From NCBI RefSeq assembly GCF_004197395.1, contig NZ_SELS01000001.1:62001-126000 (forward strand): a DNA stretch of 64,000 nucleotides, given 5' to 3'. The stretch comes from Paraburkholderia sp. UYCP14C (lineage in GTDB: Bacteria; Pseudomonadota; Gammaproteobacteria; Burkholderiales; Burkholderiaceae). The notes under the pieces were generated by a model. It worked only from the letters and a program-made list of their open reading frames with translations. It was not told the DNA's origin and made no database searches. Below, in pieces: positions 25,838 to 34,799 of this stretch (the stretch's first letter is position 1; each line of letters begins with the position of its first letter). The translations under genes were made by a program, and so were the position numbers.

Positions 25838-26212
25838 CTAGCGGCCCAGCGCCCGCGCGGTCTTGCCGCCGAGACCGAAGTCCGTGTTCGGGATGTCCTT
25901 GATCATCACGCGCGTGGAAGGCAGCGGCACGTCGAGGATCGTCGACATTGCTTCGGATAGCTGCGCAACCAACGCGACTTTCTGCGCATCGGTACGCCCG
26001 GCGATCAGGATCGCGATCGCGACCGGCAATGCGGCAGGCGTGAGCTTGCCGCCAAGACCGATGTTCGCCGCCGCCAGCTCCGACAACAGAATGCGCACGG
26101 ACTCCGCGGGCGCGCCGATCGCCTGGACGGTCGCATCGGTCAAGCCTTGAATCAGCTGCGCCTTGCGTTCATCCGCATAGCCTTGCGGCAGATAGACTTC
26201 GAGTGTCGGCAT
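25838..26212 (-). CDS. Fused (tandem) 4-oxalocrotonate tautomerase-like protein
   Basis: 124 residues, twice the length of a classical 4-OT (about 62). The two halves are similar to each other: PTLEVYLPQGYADERKAQLI with IGLGGK near residue 55, and PVAIAILIAGRTDAQKVALV with FGLGGK near residue 117. Both begin with proline; the first would be the N-terminal catalytic Pro1 after methionine removal, while the second is internal and cannot be an N-terminal base. It ends 13 bases from the kinase gene (convergent) and starts 9 bases after iacD, so it is the last gene of the iacC-iacD operon. It probably isomerises an unsaturated keto-acid or ring product. Confidence 0.8.
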   Translation of the reverse strand: MPTLEVYLPQGYADERKAQLIQGLTDATVQAIGAPAESVRILLSELAAANIGLGGKLTPAALPVAIAILIAGRTDAQKVALVAQLSEAMSTILDVPLPSTRVMIKDIPNTDFGLGGKTARALGR

Positions 26213-26221
26213 GATGACCCG

Positions 26222-26722
26222 TCAGAGCAGGAAGCCGATCGCGCTCAGCGCATCGGTCGAATCGATCAGGCGGATCACCTTCTCAACCAGGCGCGGCTCG
26301 CCGCTCGCTATGCTGATCTTGTGCGTCAGATCGGCCGCGAAGATCGTCGGCGTGCCGCGCTTGTACGCGATGATGATCTGCGACGATTTCACTTCGACCC
26401 TGTCCGCGCTGTCGCTCGCGAGCGTGAAGCGCGACACCGTGCGCACCGTGCGCGCCGCATCCGACGCGGACGCCGAATAGCCGGACGTCATGCGCTGCAC
26501 GCGCAACTCGCGCATGTGCTGATCGTCGTATGCGTAGTTCAGCGTGGCTGCGTAGTCGGTCGTGTTCGGATCGATCGGCACCACGTAGTGGCCGGCCGGG
26601 TCCCACAACTCCAGCCACTCGCGGTAGTCGCGACGATCGAGCAATTCGGCTTCGCGCCAGATGAATTCGATCGCGCGCGCAAAGGTCTGGTGGGAAAAGA
26701 GTGCGTTTCTGTCGTCCATCAT
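26222..26722 (-). CDS. iacD: Ring-hydroxylating dioxygenase beta subunit
   Basis: 166 residues. NTF2-like small subunit of Rieske oxygenases: FIWREAELLDRRDYREWLELW, the family's HYVVPIDPN and TVRTVSRFTL. ATG 26722 overlaps the stop of iacC (ATGA), the usual arrangement for alpha and beta subunits; ATG 26719 is also possible. The beta subunit is structural in the alpha3beta3 hexamer. In IAA degradation IacCD forms catechol from a late intermediate. Confidence 0.88.
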   Translation of the reverse strand: MMDDRNALFSHQTFARAIEFIWREAELLDRRDYREWLELWDPAGHYVVPIDPNTTDYAATLNYAYDDQHMRELRVQRMTSGYSASASDAARTVRTVSRFTLASDSADRVEVKSSQIIIAYKRGTPTIFAADLTHKISIASGEPRLVEKVIRLIDSTDALSAIGFLL

Positions 26723-28002
26723 GCCTGCTCCATCATTGCGCGCCATTGCCTGTAGGCTTCGCGCATGCCGGTTTCGTCGGTTGCGTGTGCGGTTTTCTCG
26801 CCGTTCGCGGCGGTCGTTTCGCGATTCAGACCGCGATTGACGAGGATCGGTACGTCCGCTCCCGCATGCGAGCCGCGCTGTACGCGCTCCCACGCTTCAG
26901 CGTCGTCGGGGCTGCCGAAGCCGAACGGGCCCTGGAAGTGTTCGTGAATGCGCAGGCGCACACGGTTCGCTTCGTCGGGGCCGCCGTCCATCGCGAGCGC
27001 GACGTGGCGGATCTCCGTTTCCTCGGCGGAAATGGGCCTCAGCACGCGGAAGAACGCCATCGACAGCGCGAGGTTCGGGAACAGGTTCAGGTTGAAGCCG
27101 ACGCCCATCAGCGAGCGCACGATGCGGCGCACTTCTTCCGGCGTGTGTTTCTGCGCGAGCTGCGCGGCGAGTTCGCTGAAGCGCTCGGGCAGCGGCGCGC
27201 CGTCGTCCTTGTCGAGATCGACGATCTCGGGCACCAGCACCGCGAGGCTGTGACCGTTGCCGAGCGAGCGGCAGAACGCCTGGTCGCTCGTCATGAAGCT
27301 GGTGATCGCGGCGGCGGTCTCGTCGTCGATCGACTTCATCCACGACTTGTGCACGACCGGGAAGTGGTACAGGTCCGTGGTGTTCTCGAGCTGGATCTTC
27401 CAGTTGCCCTTGAACTTGAACTTGTGCTCGCCGTTCGCCTTGATCGGATAACCCGCGCCCTGCTTCATGAAAAGGTCGATCCACGGCTTCGCGCCGCCGA
27501 GGAAGTCTTCGAGCGGTTCGATCGTTTCGTTGAAGCTCGCGAAGATCAGGCCTTGATAGACGCCCACGCGCAGCTTCTTCAGCGGCAGATCGCCCTTCTC
27601 GCACACGCCTTCGTAGCCGTCACCGTATGGCAGCGCGCGCAGCGTGCCGTCGAGCGCATACGACCAGCTGTGATACGGGCACGTAAAGCCCTTCGCATTG
27701 CCCTTGTGCTCTTCGCACACCGTCGCGCCGCGATGACGGCAGCGATTCTGCAGCACGTTGACCGCGCCGCTCTTGTCGCGCACGACGATCACCGGCTGGC
27801 GGCCTATCGTCGTCGTGATGAAATCGCCGGGCTTCGGCAACTCGCTGTCGTGCGCGACCCAGATCCACGTCTTGTAGAAGATCCGATCGAGCTCGGCTTC
27901 GAACAGCTCGGGATCGTAGTACAGGGAAGGCGCGATGCGATCGGCCTCGGCGCGCTTCGCTAAAGCGCTCGTGTCGATGGTTTGATAGGTGGGCGTACTC
28001 AT
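26719..28002 (-). CDS. iacC: Rieske ring-hydroxylating dioxygenase alpha subunit
   Basis: 427 residues from ATG 28002 (an in-frame ATG at 28044 would add 14). Rieske 2Fe-2S ligands C88 and H90 (NRCRHRGATVCEE) and C108 and H111 (FTCPYHSW). The mononuclear iron site is D210-x2-H213-x4-H218 (TTDLYHFPVVH). Both the length and the CxH-17-CxxH spacing are normal. Cotranscribed with iacD and the fused tautomerase, divergent from a LysR gene. Motif GTCAAAT-N5-AAAAACAGG lies about 90 bases upstream. Substrate assignment follows from the surrounding iac genes. Confidence 0.9.
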   Translation of the reverse strand: MSTPTYQTIDTSALAKRAEADRIAPSLYYDPELFEAELDRIFYKTWIWVAHDSELPKPGDFITTTIGRQPVIVVRDKSGAVNVLQNRCRHRGATVCEEHKGNAKGFTCPYHSWSYALDGTLRALPYGDGYEGVCEKGDLPLKKLRVGVYQGLIFASFNETIEPLEDFLGGAKPWIDLFMKQGAGYPIKANGEHKFKFKGNWKIQLENTTDLYHFPVVHKSWMKSIDDETAAAITSFMTSDQAFCRSLGNGHSLAVLVPEIVDLDKDDGAPLPERFSELAAQLAQKHTPEEVRRIVRSLMGVGFNLNLFPNLALSMAFFRVLRPISAEETEIRHVALAMDGGPDEANRVRLRIHEHFQGPFGFGSPDDAEAWERVQRGSHAGADVPILVNRGLNRETTAANGEKTAHATDETGMREAYRQWRAMMEQA

Positions 28003-28091
28003 CGTATGCGGGGAAAGTTGCGTGGTTGGAATGAAGACGCACATCAGCGCATCCTCTCGTTGACATCAGTCTCGCTTTGCGACGATCATGC

Positions 28092-28112
28092 GTCAAATCG
28101 ATTAAAAACAGG
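28092..28112 (-). promoter_or_regulatory. Shared iac operator-like motif, site 1 (iacC / lysR)
   Basis: GTCAAAT (28092-28098), 5 bases, AAAAACAGG (28104-28112). The same two blocks occur at 33045 and 38059 upstream of the two MHS-type transporters, always about 90-110 bases before the start and in the same orientation. It lies in the divergent iacC-lysR spacer, as expected for a LysR target. Confidence 0.55.
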
Positions 28113-28148
28113 TCGCCGGATAAATCCGGCTGATATCTAAGGTTCCCC

Positions 28149-29069
28149 ATGACTTCCATCGACCACGTCGATCTCAATCTGCTGAGGGTGTTTCAGGCGA
28201 TCGTCGAGGAGCGCAGCCTGACGAAAGCGGGCGAACGCCTCGCGCTGTCGCAGCCCGCGGTCAGCTATTCGCTCGGCCGTCTGCGCACGATGTTCGACGA
28301 CCCGCTCTTCATCCGCACGCGCGCCGGCATGCAGCCGACGCCCGTCGCGCTCGAACTCGCGGAGATCGTCGGCCACGCGCTCGATACCGTGCGCCAGGCG
28401 TTGCGTTACGCGGAACGTTTCGATCCGACGACGAGCACGCGCACGTTCCGTCTGTCGCTATCGGATGCGGGCGAAATGGCCTATCTGCCCGCGCTGTGCG
28501 CGGCGCTGCAAAAGTCCGCGCCGCGCGTGAAGCTGGTGGTCGAGCCGTTGCCGGTCGAGGAGATGGAGGAGGCGCTGCGCTCGAGCCGGCTCGACTTCGC
28601 GATCGGCAATCTGCCGTCGCTACTGCCGCGCACGCGGCATAGCCTGCTGTTCGAGGAATCGTATGTGTGCATGACGCGCAAGCGCCGCGACCTGCCGAGC
28701 GGCGACACGCTGAAGCTCGAACGCTTTCTCGCCGCGTCGCATATCCAGGTGCGCTCGCTCGAACATAGCCACCATGCGCTCGACGACGCGCTGCGCGCGC
28801 AAGGCGTCGGCCGCAATATCGCGTTCGCGTTGCCGCACTTTGTCGCGGTGCCCGGCGTGCTCGCCGCGACGGATCTGTTCGCGACGCTGCCCGAACGGCT
28901 TGCGCATATCCTCAATCGCGGCGACGCGTTCCGGATCTACGCACTGCCCGTGCCGCTGCCGAAGGCCGCCGTGACGATGCACTGGCACGAGCACTTCCAC
29001 GAGGACGAAGGCATCGCGTGGATGCGCGGCCTCATCACCGAGATCCTCGCGAGCTTCGAGAAGATGTGA
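28149..29069 (+). CDS. LysR family regulator (NodD/NahR-like) of the IAA cluster
   Basis: 306 residues. Helix-turn-helix near residues 10-65: LNLLRVFQAIVEERSLTKAG and LALSQPAVSYSLGRLRTMFD, followed by DDPLFIRTRAGMQPT. This N-terminus and the effector domain (FRLSLSDAGEMAYLP) match the NodD/NahR/LinR group, which responds to aromatic inducers. Divergent from iacC; the shared motif at 28092 lies between them. Most likely the activator of iacCD in response to auxin or an intermediate. Confidence 0.9.
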   Translation: MTSIDHVDLNLLRVFQAIVEERSLTKAGERLALSQPAVSYSLGRLRTMFDDPLFIRTRAGMQPTPVALELAEIVGHALDTVRQALRYAERFDPTTSTRTFRLSLSDAGEMAYLPALCAALQKSAPRVKLVVEPLPVEEMEEALRSSRLDFAIGNLPSLLPRTRHSLLFEESYVCMTRKRRDLPSGDTLKLERFLAASHIQVRSLEHSHHALDDALRAQGVGRNIAFALPHFVAVPGVLAATDLFATLPERLAHILNRGDAFRIYALPVPLPKAAVTMHWHEHFHEDEGIAWMRGLITEILASFEKM

Positions 29070-29084
29070 CTGCGCCGGAGCGAA

Positions 29085-30053
29085 TCAGAGGTCGAGCACG
29101 AGCACGGGGGTTCGCGAGCGCGACACGCAGCAGCAGATCACGCTATTGCTCGCGCGCTCGGCCTTGCTCAGGCAGTGATCGCGATGCTCGGGCTCGCCGC
29201 TGACCACATCGACCATGCAGGTGCCGCACACGCCTTCGCCGCATGACGTGTCCACTTCGATGCCGATTGACGCGAGCGCATCGACGATCGACGTCTTCGC
29301 ATCGACCCGCACCGTCTGACCGCTGCTCGCCAGTTGCACGTCGAAGCTGTCGAGTGACGTCTCGCCCGCGGGTGCCGGCTCCGCCTTGAAGCGTTCGAGA
29401 TGAATCGACTCCGCGGGCAAGCGTTGCCCAGCGCTGGCGACGACGAGATCCATGAACGGCGACGGACCGCAGGTGTAGACATGCGCGTTCGCGCCTGCAT
29501 CGCTCAGGCACGCATCGAGCGCGGGTTTCAGCGCGTCGGGCTCTACGCCGAAATGCAGCTTCACGTGCTGTGCGAACGGCTCGCGCGTGAGCAGCGTCAT
29601 GAACGCCGCGTGCGCTTCGCTGCGGGCGAAGTAGTGCAGCGTGAAGCGCGCCTGCCGCGCGGCGAGCCGATAAGCCATCGACAGCAACGGCGTAATGCCG
29701 ATGCCCGCGCCGATCAGGATGTGCTCGTCCGCGCTTTCTTCGAGGCGAAAAAGGTTGCGCGGAGCGCCGACCGACAGCTCGGTGCCGACGCTGACCTCTT
29801 CATGAAGCGAACGCGAGCCGCCGCGCGATTGCTCTTCCTTCTTCACCGCGAAGATCTGCGAGTCCAGACACTCGGGGTCGCCGCACAACGAATATTGCCG
29901 CGTGACGCCCGAAGGACTCGTGACGTCGATATGGGCACCCGGTTCGTAACGCTCGAACGGCAGCCCATCGAGCCGCGAAATGCTGAATGAGCGGACGCCG
30001 TGCGCTTCTTCGCACAACGCGTCGACGCGGACTTTCAGGGTTGAAGCTTGCAT
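29085..30053 (-). CDS. iacF: Phthalate-dioxygenase-reductase-type electron transfer protein
   Basis: 322 residues. Order: FMN/NADH reductase domain (YEPGAHIDVTSPSG, RQYSLCGDP, IGAGIGITPLLSMA, YTCGPSPFM), then a C-terminal plant-type 2Fe-2S domain with SCGEGVCGTCMVD and the fourth cysteine in HRDHCL. This is the class IA reductase (VanB/PDR-like) that passes electrons from NADH to a Rieske oxygenase, here presumably IacCD. ATG 30053 is the family-like start; a longer start at 30107 adds 18 unlikely residues. Convergent with the LysR gene. Confidence 0.86.
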   Translation of the reverse strand: MQASTLKVRVDALCEEAHGVRSFSISRLDGLPFERYEPGAHIDVTSPSGVTRQYSLCGDPECLDSQIFAVKKEEQSRGGSRSLHEEVSVGTELSVGAPRNLFRLEESADEHILIGAGIGITPLLSMAYRLAARQARFTLHYFARSEAHAAFMTLLTREPFAQHVKLHFGVEPDALKPALDACLSDAGANAHVYTCGPSPFMDLVVASAGQRLPAESIHLERFKAEPAPAGETSLDSFDVQLASSGQTVRVDAKTSIVDALASIGIEVDTSCGEGVCGTCMVDVVSGEPEHRDHCLSKAERASNSVICCCVSRSRTPVLVLDL

Positions 30054-30124
30054 GATTGCCTTCCGATGTGTTGCTGGGGACGATATGCCAAGATTACCGT
30101 CACACATCGAATAAACAAAATAGA

Positions 30125-31558
30125 TTAAAAAGCCTTTCCCGCATCAATCCCATTGATGTTACCGGCGAGCGGCGTTGCGGCTTCCGCCGTTGCTTGCGTC
30201 TGCCCGTTCATGCGCGCCTGCAGCGCCTCACGTTCGAGGCTCGCGCGATAGTGCCTGCAGCCGACGAACAGCAGCGCCACCGTCAGCGCGGTTGCGATCC
30301 CGTTGACGGCGCTCATCGAATGACCGACGGCGAGCGGCGAGCCGAATACCTTATCCGTGATCAGCGCGACCAAGGTGGTGCCGAGGCCCAGCCCGATCAG
30401 GTTCGACACGAGCAGAAACATCGCGGAAACCTGCGCGCGCATTTGATTCGGCGCGAGCGACTGCATCGCGGCTGCGGATGTCGCGAGCGGGAACGACGCG
30501 AAAAACATCGCGACGACGAACCACGCAAGCGATGCACCGACGCTCGTGCTGTGCGCAAACGCGACCGCCGGTACGAACATGCACGCCGCTCCAATGCACG
30601 CGGCACGCAACGGCGCATCGGCATGGCCGCGATGCAGCAGCCAGTCGCTGAGCCAGCCGCCGCCGAAGACCCCCGCCGTATTGGCGACGAGCAGCACCGC
30701 ACCGAGCGTGTAACCGGCTTCGACCGGCGACAGCCCGAAGTGACGCATATAGAACGCGGGGCTCCAGCTCATCAGGCAGTACAGCGTCATCGCGTAGAAC
30801 GAGAATCCGAGGTAGTGGCAGAAGAACGTCTTGCGATGCGCGCCGATGAAGCGCAGCGACTCCGCCATCGACACGCGTTTGACGTGGCCGCTGCGATCCT
30901 GCGCGAGACCTTTGCGCCCGGGGTCGCGTACCGTCAGCCGGAAGAGCAGCGCGATCAGCAGACCGGGCAAGCCGACGATCAGAAACGTGACCTGCCACGC
31001 GCGCACGTCGCCGACTACCGGCAATGTGAATGCGCTCGCATGCTTGAGCAAGGCGATCACATAACCGCCCAGCAGAAACGCCACCCCACCGCCAATGAAC
31101 GAGCCGAGCGAATAGACGCCCACCGCGCGGCCCAGCCGCGATTTCGGAAAGAGGTCGGCGAGCATCGAATAGGCTCCGGGCGACAGCGCCGCTTCGCCGA
31201 CCCCGACGCTCATCCGCGCAAAGAACATCTGCACGAAATTCTGGCTGATGCCGCACGCGGCTGTCGCGACGCTCCACAACGCGATGCCGCCGGCGATGAT
31301 GCGCGGCCGCGGGAAGCGGTCTGCCAGATACGCGAGCGGCATGCCCATCACCGCATAAAACAGCGAAAAAGCGAAGCCTTGCAGCAGGCTGAACTGCGTA
31401 TCGGTCAGTTGCAGATCGCGCTTGATCGGCTCGATCATCAGCGCAATCACCTGTCGATCGACGAACGAAAATATGTAAGCGAGCATGCAGATGATGACGA
31501 CATACCACTCATAGGTATAGCGCTTACTTTCCGCGGGGGTTGTGCTCGGCGCGCTCAT
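30125..31558 (-). CDS. MFS transporter of the IAA region (spinster/ACS-like)
   Basis: 477 residues with 12 predicted membrane segments. YIFSFVDRQVIALMIEPIKR in helix 1 and AYLADRFPRPRII in the 2-3 loop match the Spinster-like MFS group common beside aromatic-catabolism genes. ATG 31558 has GGAGAC upstream. It ends 71 bases before iacF and follows a strong terminator-like hairpin (31584-31620) after the previous transporter gene, so its expression may be set separately. Likely imports auxin or a related aromatic acid. Confidence 0.84.
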   Translation of the reverse strand: MSAPSTTPAESKRYTYEWYVVIICMLAYIFSFVDRQVIALMIEPIKRDLQLTDTQFSLLQGFAFSLFYAVMGMPLAYLADRFPRPRIIAGGIALWSVATAACGISQNFVQMFFARMSVGVGEAALSPGAYSMLADLFPKSRLGRAVGVYSLGSFIGGGVAFLLGGYVIALLKHASAFTLPVVGDVRAWQVTFLIVGLPGLLIALLFRLTVRDPGRKGLAQDRSGHVKRVSMAESLRFIGAHRKTFFCHYLGFSFYAMTLYCLMSWSPAFYMRHFGLSPVEAGYTLGAVLLVANTAGVFGGGWLSDWLLHRGHADAPLRAACIGAACMFVPAVAFAHSTSVGASLAWFVVAMFFASFPLATSAAAMQSLAPNQMRAQVSAMFLLVSNLIGLGLGTTLVALITDKVFGSPLAVGHSMSAVNGIATALTVALLFVGCRHYRASLEREALQARMNGQTQATAEAATPLAGNINGIDAGKAF

Positions 31559-31583
31559 CGCGTGTCTCCGGTAAGGGCGTGGA

Positions 31584-31620
31584 AAAGCATTCGCGCAAGC
31601 GGTCGCTGCGCGAATGCTTT
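31584..31620 (-). terminator. Strong hairpin between two transporter genes
   Basis: A 14-bp perfect stem: AAAGCATTCGCGCA (31584-31597) with TGCGCGAATGCTTT (31607-31620), 9-base loop. On the minus strand the stem is followed by TTTCC, giving a short U tract. It should end, or partly end, transcription of the 31651-32958 gene before the next MFS gene. Confidence 0.75.
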
Positions 31621-31650
31621 CGGGTTTAGCGGGGGAAAAACGCGTTGCAG

Positions 31651-32958
31651 TTACCGATGACGCGTTTCGTGCGTGAACTTCAGCGTCACGACGGTGATGA
31701 GACTGAGCGCGATCAGGAACACCGCCACCGGCCAGTAGGCCTGGTAGTGCGCGAGCAGCGCGGTGGCGATCAGCGGCGACAGGCCGCCCGCGAAGATCGA
31801 CGCAACTTCGTGACCGAGCGCCACGCCGGAATAGCGGACCTCGGTGCTGAACAGTTCGCCGACGAGCGCGGGCAGCGTGCCGATCATCGCGCCGTGGCAG
31901 ACCGCCGTGCCGAGCACGAGCGCGAGCCAGATCAGCGGCGTGGACTGCGTGTTCAGCAGCCAGAAGAACGGAAACGCCATCACCGCGAGCGACACCGCAC
32001 CGATCATGTACACCGGCTTGCGCCCGATGCGGTCCGACAGCTTGCCCCACGCGAGCATCGCGCCCATTTCGACGACCATCGCGAGCATCACGCCCATCAG
32101 CATCACCGAATTCGAAATGCCGACGAACTTGCCGTACACCAGCGAGAACGCGAGAAAGATATAGGCGCCGCCGTTTTCCGCGACCCGCAGACCCATCGCC
32201 ATCAAGATCTCTTTCGGATGACGCTTGATCGCTTCGAGCACCGGCATATGCGCGGTCTTGCCGGCCTTTTCCGCATTCTCGAAGTCGCGGCTTTCCGGCA
32301 GGTTGTGACGAATATAGACGCCGAGCGCAAAGATCAGAATGCTCGCGAGAAACGGCAGACGCCATCCCCACGAGATGAACTGATCGTGCGGCAGCGCCTG
32401 CACCGCGAGGAACGCACCCGCCGACAGCACGAAGCCGCCGCCCACGCCGAGCTGACTCCACGCCGCGAAATAGCCGCGCTTTTCGGGCGGAGCGTTCTCG
32501 CTGATCATCAGCACGCCACCGCCCCATTCGCCACCCGATGCGATGCCCTGCAGCAAGCGCAAGCCGGCGAGCGCCGCGGGGGCGGCCAGACCGATGTGAT
32601 CATAGGTCGGCAACAGCCCGATGCCGAAGGTCGCAAAGCCCATGATCAGCAGCGTCCAGACGAGCGACGCGCGGCGTCCATAGCGGTCGCCGATATGCCC
32701 GAACACGATGCCGCCGAGCGGACGCGCGACGAAGCCGATCGCAAACGCGGCAAACGCGCCGATCGTGCCGATCAGCGGGTCCGCGTGCGCGGGGAAGAAC
32801 AGTTGACCGAGCACGAGCGCGGCCGCGGTGCCGTACACGAAAAAGTCGTACCACTCCATCGCGTTGCCGGCCACCGACGCGATGATGATTTTCCTGAGCG
32901 CGCGGTCCGACTCTGCCGTGGCGCGCCCGGCCGTGATCGGGGATTGAACGGAAGACAT
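31651..32958 (-). CDS. MFS transporter, metabolite:H+ symporter (MHS) family
   Basis: 435 residues. ASVAGNAMEWYDFFVYGTAA in helix 1 and GHIGDRYGRRASL in the 2-3 loop are diagnostic of the MHS family (KgtP, ShiA, ProP relatives), which imports organic acids with protons. A second transporter of the same subtype is encoded at 36595. The shared motif GTCAAAT-N6-AAAAACAGG lies 87 bases upstream, linking it to iacC control. Likely an auxin or aromatic-acid importer. Confidence 0.87.
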   Translation of the reverse strand: MSSVQSPITAGRATAESDRALRKIIIASVAGNAMEWYDFFVYGTAAALVLGQLFFPAHADPLIGTIGAFAAFAIGFVARPLGGIVFGHIGDRYGRRASLVWTLLIMGFATFGIGLLPTYDHIGLAAPAALAGLRLLQGIASGGEWGGGVLMISENAPPEKRGYFAAWSQLGVGGGFVLSAGAFLAVQALPHDQFISWGWRLPFLASILIFALGVYIRHNLPESRDFENAEKAGKTAHMPVLEAIKRHPKEILMAMGLRVAENGGAYIFLAFSLVYGKFVGISNSVMLMGVMLAMVVEMGAMLAWGKLSDRIGRKPVYMIGAVSLAVMAFPFFWLLNTQSTPLIWLALVLGTAVCHGAMIGTLPALVGELFSTEVRYSGVALGHEVASIFAGGLSPLIATALLAHYQAYWPVAVFLIALSLITVVTLKFTHETRHR

Positions 32959-33044
32959 GTCTGCTCGCCTCTGAAATGGGGGGATTGCGGCCTTTGAAAA
33001 AGGCTTCGCACGATGCAGTCAGTGTCAAGGCGACAGATAGCCGC

Positions 33045-33066
33045 GTCAAATTAGCCGAAAAACAGG
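33045..33066 (-). promoter_or_regulatory. Shared iac operator-like motif, site 2
   Basis: GTCAAAT (33045-33051), 6 bases, AAAAACAGG (33058-33066), upstream of the MHS transporter gene that starts at 32958. Blocks are identical to site 1 at 28092. Confidence 0.55.
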
Positions 33067-33120
33067 ACGGGTATCAGTGCAGCTAATATGCCCGGCGTGT
33101 GTGGGCACGTATGGGCGTGT

Positions 33121-34041
33121 TCAGCGCGCCGGCTGATGAAACATCGTATGGATGGTCTCGCGCAGCCACGCGATGCCGGGGTCCGCCGCGAACTGCGAGT
33201 GGGAATGCACCTGGATTTCGATCGGCGGCAGCGAAAACGGCAGCGGCAAAATCCGGAACGCCTTGCCGCGGTTGAAGCGCTTCGCGATGCTTTTCGGAAA
33301 GATCACGGCGAGATCGGTGTTCATCACGATCTCAGGCGCGACGACGAAATGCGGCAGCCGCAGCACGACGTCGCGCTTCAGGTTCAGCTCGTCGAGCCAT
33401 TGCTCGACCATCCGATGCCCGGTGGCATTCGTGCTCGCGTAGACGTAGCGCAGCGCGGTCAGGTCGTCGCGGCTCGGCTTCGTCTTGCGCAGCGGATGGC
33501 CGGCGCGCACCACGCACACGTGCTCGTCGACGAATAGCGTCTGGCTCACGCAGCCCGAGTCGAGACCCGGCACATAACCGAGCGCGAGATCGATTTCGCC
33601 GGCGCGCATCGCCGCGCTGACCGACTCGACCGGCACATTGGCGACCTCGATGCGGATACCCCGCGCCTCGCGATCGAGCAGCGCGACGAGCGGCGGCAAG
33701 AAGTAGAACTCCGACATGTCCGACATCGACACGCGAAACACGCGCCGAGCGGTCGACGGCTCGAACTTCGCCAACTGCTGCACGGCTTCGTTGATGATCG
33801 CGAACGCCTGCGCGAGCGGCGGATAGAGGCGGTAGGCGGCATCGGTGGGGACCATGCCGCCGGGCGTGCGCGTGAACAGCGGGTCTTCGAACAAAGTGCG
33901 CAGACGGCGCAGCGCATGACTGACCGCCGGTTGCGTGAGACCGAGCCGATCGCCGGCCGCCGTCAGACTGCGCAGGTCCCAGATCGCGAGGAACACGCGC
34001 AGAAGATTCAGATCGGCGATGCCGGGATTCAGCTTGTTCAT
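33121..34041 (-). CDS. LysR family regulator, second of the IAA region
   Basis: 306 residues from ATG 34041. LNLLRVFLAIWDLRSLTAAG and LGLTQPAVSHALRRLRTLFE form the DNA-binding domain, and the effector domain begins RVFRVSMSDMSEFYFLP. It is clearly related to the LysR protein at 28149 (same NodD/NahR-like group, near-equal length). It sits 48 bases after the EthD-like gene on the same strand, so it may be the last gene of the 37950-33121 operon rather than a divergent regulator. Confidence 0.88.
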   Translation of the reverse strand: MNKLNPGIADLNLLRVFLAIWDLRSLTAAGDRLGLTQPAVSHALRRLRTLFEDPLFTRTPGGMVPTDAAYRLYPPLAQAFAIINEAVQQLAKFEPSTARRVFRVSMSDMSEFYFLPPLVALLDREARGIRIEVANVPVESVSAAMRAGEIDLALGYVPGLDSGCVSQTLFVDEHVCVVRAGHPLRKTKPSRDDLTALRYVYASTNATGHRMVEQWLDELNLKRDVVLRLPHFVVAPEIVMNTDLAVIFPKSIAKRFNRGKAFRILPLPFSLPPIEIQVHSHSQFAADPGIAWLRETIHTMFHQPAR

Positions 34042-34089
34042 GCGCAGCTCTCGCAAACGAAGGCATGTCGCTGGCCGCGCGACGCGCGG

Positions 34090-34797
34090 TCAAGATGCGG
34101 CGAGGTTACCGTAGATGCTGCGCATTGCAAAATGCGGCGTCGCCCCGCTGTATGGCGGCAGCGCGTGGAAGTCGCGGCGCATCGCATCGCGCACCGGCGA
34201 CGCGAGCGCATCGGTGAGCGCGCGCGGATCGTCGAACACGACCTTGTTGCGTTGCATCGCGCTCGCGTGCGCAAACGGCAAGCCGCTGCGGCTGTCGATG
34301 CGCGTGTAGATCTCCAGTTCGCGCAGCGCCGGCAATTGCAGCATCAACGGCGGATGATGCGCGAGATAGTGTGTGAGCCATGCGTTGAAGTCTTGCGCGA
34401 CGCCTTCGTAGGCGACCAGATAGGTGCAGCGTCGCGCGCTGTCATCCGCCGACGCAGCCTGCGGTGGCGCGAACGTGCGCACGGCCATCACCTGCTGTGC
34501 AAACGTGCGCGGGCTCGTTGCTGCCCCGCTGCTCGCCGCGTGCAACGCACGCACTATCGCGCCGTCGGGTTCGAGTGCGGCTTCGAGCGGCGCGAGTTCG
34601 TCGAAGTACCACTGCAGCACGCACGACGGCGCATCCGCTGCCGGCGCGAGACGCGCATCGACCTGTCCGGCGACCGGCTCGTGCACGATCAGCTTGCGCA
34701 GCCCGACGACCTGCGTCGCGGCCCGCAGCAACGCGGGGGTGTCCGTCAGCGGCTGACGCGTATCGCTCGTGCGGATCAGAAAGAGGCAGACCTGCAT
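34090..34797 (-). CDS. EthD-like protein of unknown function in second iac-like operon
   Basis: 235 residues from ATG 34797. The C-terminal half has the pattern of EthD-type dimeric alpha/beta-barrel domains: FNAWLTHYLAHHPPLM, a strand LRELEIYTRID, then NKVVFDDPRALTDALASP and FHALPPYSG. The N-terminal half may hold a degenerate second copy. EthD-like proteins often act on oxidised aromatic intermediates or support oxygenases. It begins two bases after the flavin reductase stop, so it belongs to the operon with the second IacA-like and IacG-like proteins. I do not recognise a published name. Confidence 0.65.
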   Translation of the reverse strand: MQVCLFLIRTSDTRQPLTDTPALLRAATQVVGLRKLIVHEPVAGQVDARLAPAADAPSCVLQWYFDELAPLEAALEPDGAIVRALHAASSGAATSPRTFAQQVMAVRTFAPPQAASADDSARRCTYLVAYEGVAQDFNAWLTHYLAHHPPLMLQLPALRELEIYTRIDSRSGLPFAHASAMQRNKVVFDDPRALTDALASPVRDAMRRDFHALPPYSGATPHFAMRSIYGNLAAS

Positions 34798-34799
34798 CG

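Noticed and set aside
30056-31660. 534-codon open frame opposite the MFS gene
   Set aside because: Antisense shadow of a clear transporter gene.
31559-32527. Long N-terminal extension of the MFS protein ending at 30125
   Set aside because: The extra part is an out-of-frame reading of the upstream MHS transporter gene. The family start at 31558 has a good ribosome site.
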